A DNA stretch of 36,134 bases from Pseudonocardia xinjiangensis (GTDB lineage Bacteria > Actinomycetota > Actinomycetes > Mycobacteriales > Pseudonocardiaceae), in the NCBI RefSeq assembly GCF_012911925.1, contig NZ_JAAXKY010000072.1, forward strand, positions 1-36,134. Reading direction: 5' to 3'. Positions 7,859 to 15,800 of this stretch are shown here, piece by piece (positions within the stretch are counted from its first letter, which is position 1; every line of letters begins with the position of its first letter). Made by a program: the position numbers and the translations under genes. The notes under the pieces were generated by a model. It saw nothing but the letters and a program-made list of their open reading frames with translations. It had not been told where the DNA came from and did no database searches.

Positions 7859-7913
7859 TCGGCCGCCGAAGAAATCACCCGAGACGGATCATCCAGCCGT
7901 TAGCATTGCTCAA

Positions 7914-9083
7914 GTGACGGAAGCGACGCGGGCGGCCGTCGGGGCCGTCACGACCACGACGGCCGCCGTGCTGCCGGTGTTCCTCACCGGGGCCCTGGCC
8001 GTGCAGATCTCCGCAGAGCTGGGTTTCGACCCCGCGGGTCTCGGGCTCGTCGTCGCGCTCTACTTCGGGATCAGCGCGCTGGCCTCACTCCCCTGCGGCT
8101 GGCTCGTCGAGCGGTTCGGCTCGGGGCCGACCAGCCGGGCGGCGGTGACCGGCGCCGCCACGGCGATGGCCGCGGTCGCCACCTTCGCCGGCTCGTACGT
8201 GGGCCTGGTGACGATCCTGCTGCTCAGCGCGTGGTGCAACGTGCTCGGCCAGCTGTCGTCCAACCTGACGCTCGCACGCTACGTCCCCGCCGCCCGGCTC
8301 GGTCTCTCCTTCGGGATGAAGCAGTCGGCGATCCCGCTGGCGACGCTGCTCTCCGGCGTCGCGGTGCCGGCCGTCGCGCTGACCGTCGGCTGGCGGTGGG
8401 CCTACGTGATGGGTGCCGGGCTCGCGCTGGCCGCTCTGCTGGTCGCCCCCCGGGACGCCGAGGACCGGGTCCGCACACCGGCCACGCACGGGGAGCGGGC
8501 AACGGCTGCGCTCAGCGTCATCGGGATCGCCGCCGGTCTGGCCGCCGCCGCGGCCAACGCGCTGGGCATCTTCCTGGTCGCGTCCGCGGTGGACCGCGGG
8601 ATCAGCCCGGGCCTCGCGGGACTGACCCTGACCCTGGGCAGCGTCGTCGGGCTGGTACTGCGGCTGGCCAACGGATGGTTCGCCGACCGCAGGTCGGGCG
8701 GCCACATCGCCGTGGTCGCCGGGAGCCTGCTCCTCGGCGCGGGCGGGCTCGCCCTGCTCGCGGTACCCGGCGTCCCCGCGCTCGTGGCCGGCACCGTGCT
8801 CGGCTTCGGTCTCGGCTGGGCCTGGCCCGGTCTCCTGCAGTTCGCGGTGGTCCGGCTCAACCCGTCGGCCCCGGCTGCGGCGACCTCCATCATCCAGGCG
8901 GGGGTGTACGCGGGCGGGTTCATCGGCCCGCTCGGCTTCGGCGCCATCGCCACCCACGCGGGGTTCCCGGCGGCGTGGCTCACCGGCGCGGTCACGATGG
9001 TGGTCGCGGCAGCCCTGATGGCGGTGGGCAGGCGGATGCTCGTGGCCCACCGCGCCGCCCGTGAGGTGTCGGCCGCCGCGTAG
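7914..9083 (+). CDS. MFS transporter
   Basis: A 389-residue major facilitator with about 12 transmembrane segments and a short cytoplasmic loop mid-protein (DAEDRVRTPATHGERA). The loop between helices 2 and 3 reads CGWLVERFGSGPTSRAA, the family's G-x-L-x-D-R-x-G-R-R-type motif in degenerate form. A second-half copy reads GWFADRRSGG. The sugar-phosphate/cyanate-like layout is compatible with uptake or efflux of a small organic molecule; the substrate is unknown. The GTG at 7914 is preferred because TAGCAT ends seven bases before it (leaderless arrangement) and no ribosome binding site is present. An alternative upstream start would lie within the palindrome. It probably shares that operator with the divergent membrane-protein gene. 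Confidence 0.8.
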   Translation: MTEATRAAVGAVTTTTAAVLPVFLTGALAVQISAELGFDPAGLGLVVALYFGISALASLPCGWLVERFGSGPTSRAAVTGAATAMAAVATFAGSYVGLVTILLLSAWCNVLGQLSSNLTLARYVPAARLGLSFGMKQSAIPLATLLSGVAVPAVALTVGWRWAYVMGAGLALAALLVAPRDAEDRVRTPATHGERATAALSVIGIAAGLAAAAANALGIFLVASAVDRGISPGLAGLTLTLGSVVGLVLRLANGWFADRRSGGHIAVVAGSLLLGAGGLALLAVPGVPALVAGTVLGFGLGWAWPGLLQFAVVRLNPSAPAAATSIIQAGVYAGGFIGPLGFGAIATHAGFPAAWLTGAVTMVVAAALMAVGRRMLVAHRAAREVSAAA

Positions 9084-9100
9084 CTGCACGCCGCGGCGGC
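9072..9100. terminator. bidirectional terminator hairpin
   Basis: Nine-bp arms GCCGCCGCG and CGCGGCGGC flank an 11-nt loop, at the 3' ends of the convergent MFS transporter and CinA-like genes. The left arm overlaps the last codons of the transporter. Confidence 0.5.
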
Positions 9101-9109
9101 CCACGGGGT

Positions 9110-9634
9110 TCACCTCCGGGCGTGGAGCGCGTCCAGCAGCTCGCCGAGAGTGCCGTCCGCCGCCTGCACGATGATCTCCTCCGGGTCGCCGTCCAGGTCG
9201 AGCTCGTGCACGCGGCCGTCCGCTCCGTCGTCGACGCCGACGTAGACGGTGCCGGGGTCCTGCCCGTCCTGCGGGTCCGGCCCCCCTGCGCCCGTCACCG
9301 CGACGGCCACGTCCGCACCGAGCAGGCGCCGCACGCCGCGGGCCATCGCCGCTGCCGCCTCGGCGCTGACGACGGGACCGTCGGGAACGTCGAGCACCTC
9401 GTGCTTGACCTCGCTCGAGTAGGCCACCAGCGATCCGCGGAACCATTCGCTGGCCGCCTCCGCGGCGGCGAGCGCCGAGGCCACCATCCCGCCCGTGAGC
9501 GACTCGGCCACGGCGATCGTCACGCCGTGCCGGCGCGCCAGCTCGGACACCTCACGGGCGAGGCGGTCGCGGGTGTTCTCCTCCTGCTGCCCTGACTCCT
9601 GTTGCTTCTGCGTAATCGTCGACTGTGACTGCAC
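9110..9634 (-). CDS. CinA C-terminal domain protein (nicotinamide-nucleotide amidohydrolase family)
   Basis: A 174-residue stand-alone CinA-C (PncC-type) protein. Members deamidate nicotinamide mononucleotide to nicotinate mononucleotide in NAD recycling. Motifs seen are AESLTGG (43-49), the SYSSEVKHEVLDV-like segment found here as AYSSEVKHEVLDV, and the TGAGGP...GTVYVGV loop with the catalytic-domain glycines. Residues 1-25 are Gln/Ser-rich and not part of the domain. The loop insertion DPQDGQDP is more acidic than usual. The GTG at 9634 was chosen because longer starts overlap the end of the upstream DUF72 gene, but no clear ribosome binding site supports it, so the true start may be 9658 or inside the tail. 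It probably follows the DUF72 gene in one transcript. Confidence 0.75.
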   Translation of the reverse strand: MQSQSTITQKQQESGQQEENTRDRLAREVSELARRHGVTIAVAESLTGGMVASALAAAEAASEWFRGSLVAYSSEVKHEVLDVPDGPVVSAEAAAAMARGVRRLLGADVAVAVTGAGGPDPQDGQDPGTVYVGVDDGADGRVHELDLDGDPEEIIVQAADGTLGELLDALHARR

Positions 9635-9662
9635 GCGTAGCCGGTACCCGCCTGGCACCCCG

Positions 9663-10547
9663 TCAATCCGACCGGAGCCGGTCGCACAACCCGATCGCGT
9701 CATAGGGCGCGTGCACCTTGACGTCGTTGTCGAAGTAGACGAACACGTCCCGGCCCTCCGGCCGCCGGGGCGCCGCCGGGGCGACGGTCTGCTCGCCCGT
9801 CGGCGCCTCGCCGTCCCGCCAGGCCCGGACCTTCACCGCCCACCTGTCCAGCGCCTCCGGGGTGTACCCGCTGGTGTAGAGCTCGGCGTCGCCGTGCAAC
9901 CGGACGTAGACGAAGTCGGCGGTCACGTCCTCGAGGTACGGCCAGGTCCCCGCCGTGTCCGCGACCACCAGCGCGACGTCCTGCTCGCGGAGCAGCTCGA
10001 CGAACGCCGGGGTGCAGAAGCTCGGATGGCGCACCTCGATGGCGTGGCGCAGGGGGCGGTCGGCGTCGGTCTCGGTGTGCGCCCGCCCGTCGAGACGCTC
10101 GTCGTGCCGGGCGGCGATCTCAGCGGCGGCCCCGGTGCTGCGCGGCAGCAGGGTGAGGAACTCCTCGATCCGTCCCGGATCGAAGCGCAGCCGCGGCGGG
10201 AGCTGCCACAGCACGGGCCCGAGCTTCGGCCCGAGGGCCAGCACGCCCGAGGCGAGGAAGTTCGCGAGTGGCGTCCCGACGTCCCGCAGCTGCTTGAGGT
10301 GGGTGATGAACCGGCCGCCCTTGACCGCGAAGACGAAGTCGTCGGGGGTCTCCGCGACCCACGCGCGATAGCTCTCCGGGCGCTGCAGCGAGTAGAAGGA
10401 CCCGTTGATCTCGATGCTGGTGACCTGCCGGGACAGGTGCTCCAGCTCCCGGCGCTGCACCAGGCCTTTCGGGTAGAAGGTGCCGCGCCACGGCGGGTAG
10501 CGCCAGCCCGACGTGCCGACCCAGGTACCGGCCACGTCGGCGAGCAT
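9663..10547 (-). CDS. DUF72 domain-containing protein
   Basis: A 294-residue TIM-barrel-like DUF72 (YecE-type) protein. The family hallmarks are present: GTSGWRYPPWRGTFYP near the N-terminus (residues 11-26), SIEINGSFYSLQRPESYRAW, FAVKGGRFITHLKQL, the Q-L-P-P-x-L/R segment in LWQLPPRLRFD, HAIEVRHPSF, and YVRLHGDAELYTSGYT. The C-terminal FVYFDNDVKVHAPYDA is also typical. The biochemical activity of the family is not settled. The ATG at 10547 starts directly before the conserved GTSGW region. Its promoter region is shared with the divergent SDR gene, with about 17 bp between start codons. Confidence 0.88.
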   Translation of the reverse strand: MLADVAGTWVGTSGWRYPPWRGTFYPKGLVQRRELEHLSRQVTSIEINGSFYSLQRPESYRAWVAETPDDFVFAVKGGRFITHLKQLRDVGTPLANFLASGVLALGPKLGPVLWQLPPRLRFDPGRIEEFLTLLPRSTGAAAEIAARHDERLDGRAHTETDADRPLRHAIEVRHPSFCTPAFVELLREQDVALVVADTAGTWPYLEDVTADFVYVRLHGDAELYTSGYTPEALDRWAVKVRAWRDGEAPTGEQTVAPAAPRRPEGRDVFVYFDNDVKVHAPYDAIGLCDRLRSD

Positions 10548-10564
10548 CTCATCCGGCGGGCAGG

Positions 10565-11263
10565 ATGGCCCACGTGGACGACGACACAGCAGTGGTGGTG
10601 ACCGGCGCGACGGGGGCACTCGGCCAGGCCGTCGTCACCGAGTTCCTGGCCGCCGGGCGCCCGGTGATCGCTCTCGGTCGCGCGAGCGCCCGGCTGGACG
10701 AGCTCGGCGAACGGGACGGCGTGTACGCCGTGCCCGTCGACCTGGTGAGCCGCGACACCGTCCACACCGCGTTCGCCGCGGCCGACGCGTTGCCGGTCAC
10801 GCCGTCCGCGCTGGTGGCGCTGGCCGGCGCGTTCACACCGGGGAAGCTGGCCGACGTGGACGAGGAGGGCCTGGACGGGCTGTGGCGCTCCAACTTCGGC
10901 TCCGTCCTGTGGGCGGCGCAGGCGATCGCCCCGCGGCTCGCCGCGCGCGGGGGCGGCTCGATCCTCACGGTCGGCTCCAAGACCGCCGTTCAGGGTCCGG
11001 CGCCGGTGGCACACGCCACGAGCAAGGCCGCGGTCGTCCGGCTCACCCAGCTGCTGGCCGATGAGCTGCGCCACGAGGGGATCCGCGTCAACGCGGTGCT
11101 CCCTTCGGTGATCGACACCCCGGCCAACCGGAGCTGGATGTCCGCGGACCTCTCGGCACGGTCGGTCTCCCCGGCCGCGATCGCGAAGGTGATCGTGTTC
11201 CTGTCCGGTCCGGATGCCGCCCCGATCAGCGGCGCGGCGGTTCCGGTGTACGGCGATGCCTGA
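10565..11263 (+). CDS. SDR-family protein with His in place of the catalytic Tyr
   Basis: A 232-residue classical-type short-chain dehydrogenase fold. The nucleotide loop TGATGALG is at 13-20, the NAG equivalent is LAGAF, Asn110 sits in RSNFGS, and Ser138 in LTVGSKTAVQG. The position of the catalytic tyrosine reads His150 in AHATSK, with Lys154 kept. The codon is CAC, one base from TAC (Tyr). The enzyme may therefore be inactive as a standard oxidoreductase or use altered chemistry. The C-terminus GAAVPVYGDA is the usual SDR end. The ATG at 10565 is given, but CAGGAT ends seven bases before a GTG at 10574, which may be the real leaderless start. The stop overlaps the following hydrolase gene by 8 nt, so the two are translationally coupled. 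Confidence 0.8.
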   Translation: MAHVDDDTAVVVTGATGALGQAVVTEFLAAGRPVIALGRASARLDELGERDGVYAVPVDLVSRDTVHTAFAAADALPVTPSALVALAGAFTPGKLADVDEEGLDGLWRSNFGSVLWAAQAIAPRLAARGGGSILTVGSKTAVQGPAPVAHATSKAAVVRLTQLLADELRHEGIRVNAVLPSVIDTPANRSWMSADLSARSVSPAAIAKVIVFLSGPDAAPISGAAVPVYGDA

Positions 11264-12077
11264 CCTGCGCGCCGCCGTGGGTCTGGTGCTCGACTGGCCG
11301 GTCGACCACGCCGCAGCGGCGGTGGTCACGGCCGACGGCACCGTGGGCGCCACGGCGGGTGCTCAGGACCGGGTGTTCCGGCTGGCGTCGGTGACGAAGC
11401 CGCTCGCCGCCTACGCCGTTCTCGTCGCGGTGGAGGAGGGCGCCGTCGAGTGGGACACGCCTGCGGGCCCCGAGGGGTCGACCGTGCGCCACCTCGCTGC
11501 GCACACGTCCGGACTCTCGTTCTCCGACGGGGTGGTGCAGGCTGCGCCGGGCACCCGGCGCATCTACTCGAACGTCGGGTTCGAGGTGCTGGGCGAGACG
11601 ATCGCGGCGGCGGCGGGCATGCCGTTCGCGCAGTACCTGCACGAGGCCGTGCTCGAGCCCCTCGGGATGAGCGCCACGCGACTCGACGGCTCGCCCGCGG
11701 CCGACGCCGTGTCCTCCTGCGCCGACATGGCCCGCTTCGCCGCCGAGCTGCAGGCCCCGACGCTGGTGGACCGGGCGACCCTGGACGACGCCACCACCAC
11801 GGCATTCCCCGGTGTCGACGGCATCCTCCCCGGCTTCGGCCGGCAGCGGCCCAACGACTGGGGGCTGGGGTTCGAGATCCGCGACGGCAAGTCGCCGCAC
11901 TGGACCGGCTCGAACAGCTCGCCCCGGACGTTCGGGCACTTCGGGCAGTCCGGGACCTTCCTGTGGGTCGACCCGGACGCGGGTGCGGCATGTGTGGTGC
12001 TCACCGACCGCGACTTCGGTCCGTGGGCGATCGAGTCCTGGCCCCCCGTGACGGACAAGATCCTGGCCGCCCTGTAG
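11256..12077 (+). CDS. serine hydrolase of the beta-lactamase/class C fold
   Basis: A 273-residue cytoplasmic-looking member of the class C beta-lactamase-like family (esterases, D-peptidases). The nucleophile motif SVTK is at 45-48 (Ser45, Lys48), YSN at 104-106 supplies Tyr104, and HFGQSG at 228-233 replaces the KTG box. HTSGL (83-87) and the PLGM segment are also typical of the family. No signal peptide is present, so classical beta-lactam resistance or wall remodelling is unlikely. It is more likely an intracellular esterase or amidase. It starts inside the last codons of the SDR gene (8-nt overlap), and the pair probably acts in one pathway. Confidence 0.8.
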   Translation: MPDLRAAVGLVLDWPVDHAAAAVVTADGTVGATAGAQDRVFRLASVTKPLAAYAVLVAVEEGAVEWDTPAGPEGSTVRHLAAHTSGLSFSDGVVQAAPGTRRIYSNVGFEVLGETIAAAAGMPFAQYLHEAVLEPLGMSATRLDGSPAADAVSSCADMARFAAELQAPTLVDRATLDDATTTAFPGVDGILPGFGRQRPNDWGLGFEIRDGKSPHWTGSNSSPRTFGHFGQSGTFLWVDPDAGAACVVLTDRDFGPWAIESWPPVTDKILAAL

Positions 12078-12155
12078 CCGGAGAACTCCGTCCGAGCGGG
12101 CGGGAATGATCTGCCCGGGTCGTCCGTTGTACCGGCTGTCCGAACCGAGCGTCCT

Positions 12156-12255
12156 GTGTCCCCGGGTCCTACAAAGTAAGAGCCGCCGCGGAATACCGTT
12201 CGGCTGGAGCCGCGGTGTGCCACTCGCCGCGAGGCGACCAGTGCTCGGTTCGGAC
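12156..12255 (+). repeat. copy A of a duplicated, probably structured element
   Basis: Copy A has the 14-nt block GTGTCCCCGGGTCC (12156-12169) and a 41-nt core (12215-12255). The core holds a hairpin CGCC-GCGA-GGCG whose loop is a GNRA tetraloop, followed by ACC and a weaker outer stem (GTGC with GU wobbles opposite GTGC). About 34 of the 41 core positions match copy B. Confidence 0.6.
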
Positions 12256-12423
12256 ACCCATCCTCCGTCACCCGACCCACCCCGACCTGCCGCGTCCGCG
12301 ATCCCGCGCGCGACGCGGCTGCCGGGCGGCGCTGCTCCCGACAGCGCCGCCACTCCACGCCTCTCGGCCGGGAACATCCGACCGGTCGAGGTGGTTGACG
12401 AAATTGTCCGTGCCGGGCGATCC

Positions 12424-12498
12424 GTGTCCCCGGGTCCCATCTTTCTGCCACCTGCGGGTGCGCCACGCGCCGAGAGGCGACCGGCGCCCGGTCCGGAC
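12424..12498 (+). repeat. copy B of the duplicated element
   Basis: The same 14-nt block (12424-12437) is followed after a shorter spacer by the 41-nt core (12458-12498). The hairpin is CGCC-GAGA-GGCG, again with a GNRA loop. The outer stem is GCGCC/GGCGC, fully paired where copy A has wobbles. The differences keep the pairing, which argues for selection on RNA structure. Confidence 0.6.
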
Positions 12499-12535
12499 TC
12501 CTCACCTCACCCACCAGCGAAGGGCGGCGACAGCC

Positions 12536-12796
12536 ATGAAGGGCGATCGGGTCGAGATCGTGATCGACGCGGGCAGCGGCACCACACGCACCTACGACAT
12601 CACGGCGACCCGGGCAGGCCGCAAGGTCGGCATCACCCATTCCCGCGGCGTCGTCGAGGTCAGCGAGACCACCCGAGGGGGCAGCACGGTGCGTACCGCC
12701 CGCTTCCTCGCCGGTCGGGTACTCGCTCTGGTCGAGCATCCCGCCGCCGACGACCCCGTCGCCGACGAGATCACCCCCACCCTGCGCTCCGTCTGA
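12536..12796 (+). CDS. small hypothetical protein
   Basis: An 86-residue protein that I do not recognise. It is beta-rich: VEIVIDAGSGTTRTYDITATRAGRKVGITHSRGVVEVSE reads as alternating strands and turns, then VRTARFLAGRVLALVEH, then an acidic C-terminus. There is no signal peptide or membrane segment, so it is probably cytosolic. The ATG at 12536 follows AAGGGCGG. It lies immediately after the duplicated structured element and 28 bp before the helicase gene, so its expression may be controlled by that leader. Confidence 0.6.
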   Translation: MKGDRVEIVIDAGSGTTRTYDITATRAGRKVGITHSRGVVEVSETTRGGSTVRTARFLAGRVLALVEHPAADDPVADEITPTLRSV

Positions 12797-12824
12797 GCGC
12801 CGACACAGGCAGACTGCTCTCCCG

Positions 12825-15800
12825 ATGTCCTCTCCCGTGGCCCGAGCCGCCGATGCGCGCCCCGCGCCGGTCGACCCGCCTGCCGGCGCCGTCCCCTCCC
12901 GCGACGGCGCCCAGGTGTCCGACCAGGTCGCCCGCGAGGGCGCAGGCAGGCCGGGCCACGGGAGCTCCGACGCCCCGTCCCACGACGATCCGACCGTCCG
13001 GCGCGGGGGCCGGTCCCGGCGTCCGCGGCGGCGCCGGCCCCGGGGTCGCGAGATCGGCGACGGATCCGCCCCGGGCGGCACAGCACCGGTTCCGGATGAC
13101 GGTGACCTGGCTCCCGTCTCCGATGCCGACATCGCCGCGCTCGCCGAGCGCCTCCCTGCCCTCTCGCTGCTCGACGAGCACCGGCTGGGCCGCCGCCTCG
13201 AGACCGCGCGCCGCACCCGCGACACCACCGCGCGGGCGAGGGCCGTGGCCGGCATCGCCGCGGCCGTCGACGCCGGTGAGCAGCGCACCGCCGCACGTCG
13301 CGCCGCCGTACCCGCGATCCGCTACCCCGAGACGCTGCCGGTCAGCGCCCGCCGGGACGACATCGCCGCCGCGATCCGCGACCACCAGGTCGTCATCGTC
13401 GCGGGCGAGACCGGCTCCGGGAAGACCACGCAGATCCCGAAGATCTGCCTCGAGCTCGGCCGCGGCATCCGTGGCCTGATCGGGCACACCCAGCCACGCA
13501 GGCTCGCCGCACGCACCGTCGGCGCGCGCATCGCCGAGGAGCTCGGCAGCCGGCTGGGCGACCTCGTCGGCTGGAAGGTGCGCTTCACCGACCACGTGGG
13601 CGAGAACACGCTGGTCAAGCTGATGACCGACGGCATCCTGCTCGCCGAGCTCACCGGCGACCGGATGCTGCGCCAGTACGACACGCTGATCATCGACGAG
13701 GCCCACGAGCGCAGCCTCAACATCGACTTCATCCTCGGCTACCTCACCCAGCTGCTGCCGCGCCGCCCCGACCTCAAGGTCGTCATCACCTCGGCGACGA
13801 TCGACCCCGAGCGGTTCGCCGACCACTTCGCGCAGGCACTCGGCACGCCGGTGCCGATCGTGGAGGTCTCCGGGCGCAGCTACCCCGTCGAGGTCCGCTA
13901 CCGCCCGGTCGTCGACCCCGACGATCCCGACGCCGACCCCGACCGCGACCAGCTCGACGCCATCGGCGACGCGGTGGCGGAGCTGCAGCGCGAGGGCGAC
14001 GGCGACATCCTCGTGTTCCTGCCGGGCGAGCGCGAGATCCGCGAGACCGCGGAGGCGCTGACCAGGCGCGACTACCGCAACACCGAGATCATCCCGCTCT
14101 ACGCGCGCCTCTCCACGGCCGAGCAGCAGCGGGTGTTCGCCCCGCACCCGGGACGGCGCGTCGTGCTCGCCACCAACGTCGCCGAGACGTCACTGACCGT
14201 GCCGGGGATCCGCTACGTCGTCGATCCCGGCACCGCGCGCATCTCCCGGTACTCGCGCAGGCTGAAGGTGCAGCGGCTGCCGATCGAGAAGGTCTCGCAG
14301 GCGAGCGCCAACCAGCGCGCGGGACGCTGTGGCCGCGTCGCGGACGGGATCTGCATCCGCCTCTACAGCGAGGACGACTTCGACGCCCGTCCCGAGTTCA
14401 CCGACCCCGAGATCCTCCGCACGAACCTCGCGTCGGTCATCCTGCAGATGATCTCCCTGGAGCTCGGTGAGCTCACCGAGTTCCCGTTCGTCGAACGTCC
14501 GGACGCCCGGTCGGTCAACGACGGTCTCGCGCTGCTGCAGGAGCTCGGCGCCCTCGAACCGGATCGCCGGCTCACCCCCGTCGGGCGAGCGCTGGCGGCG
14601 CTGCCCGTCGACCCCCGGCTGGGTCGCATGCTGGTGGAGGCCGACCGCACCGGCTGCCTGCGCGAGGTGCTGGTGATCACCGCGGCGCTGTCGGTGCAGG
14701 ATCCGCGCGAGCGCCCCACCGAGCAGCGCCAGGCCGCCGACCAGAAGCACGCGCGGTTCGCAGGCGAATGGAGCTCGGGCGGCTCGACGCTGGACGCCGG
14801 TGGCTCCGACTTCCTCGCCTTCCTCAACCTCTGGCGCTACATCGGCGAGCAGCGCGAGGCCCTCTCCGGCAACCGCTTCCGCCGCCTGCTGCGCGAGGAG
14901 TTCCTGCACTACCTGCGCATCCGCGAGTGGCAGGACCTGCACTCCCAGCTCCGCTCGGCCGCCCGCAACGCGGGCATGACCCTCAACGACATCGAGCCCG
15001 ACGCCGACCGCATCCACATCGCGGTGCTGTCGGGGCTGCTCTCCCAGATCGGGCTGCACGAGGAGCCCTCCGGCAAGGAGCGCGGCGGCCGGGAGTACCT
15101 GGGCGCCCGCGGCGCGAAGTTCATGATCTTCCCCGGCTCACCGCTGTCCAGGGCGCAGCCGCGCTGGGTGATGGCCTCCGAGCTGGTGGAGACCTCGCGG
15201 CTGTTCGCCCGCACCGTGGCCCGGATCAAGCCGGAGTGGATCGAGCCTCTGGCCGGGCACCTCGCCAAACGCTCGTACTCGGAGCCGCACTGGTCGCGCA
15301 AGCGCGCGGCCGCCGTCGCCACCGAGCGGGTCACGCTGTACGGGATCCCGGTGGTCGTCGGGCGCACGGTGGACTTCGGCCGGATCGACCCCGAGCAGTC
15401 ACGCGAGCTGTTCATCCGGCACGCGCTCGTCGAGGGCGACTGGGACACGCGGCACCGGTTCTTCCACGCCAACCGCGAGCTGCTCGAGGACGTCGAGGAG
15501 CTGGAGCACCGCGCACGGCGCCGCGACCTCGTGGTCGACGAGGAGACGCTGGTCGCGTTCTACACCGACCGCATCCCCGCCGACGTGGTGTCCGGCCGCC
15601 ACTTCGACACCTGGTGGAAGAAGACCTCCCGACGGCAGCCGGACCTGCTCGACTTCACCGAGGAGATGCTCCGCACGGCTCAGGCCGCCGACGTGGACCG
15701 CGCTGCCTACCCCGACCACGTCGAGGCGGGCGGTCTCACGCTGCCGCTGTCCTACGCCTTCGAGCCGGGCGCCCGCACCGACGGCGTCACCGTCGACGTG

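Larger units (their letters stand above)
12078..12535. other. 458-bp intergenic region with duplicated element
   Basis: Apart from the two repeat copies listed separately, this gap holds no convincing gene. Both copies point toward the small gene at 12536. TACAAA at 12170-12175 directly follows the first conserved block, and TTGACGAAATTGTCC lies just before the second. Either could be promoter sequence. The region probably forms a long 5' leader or contains a small RNA. Confidence 0.5.
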
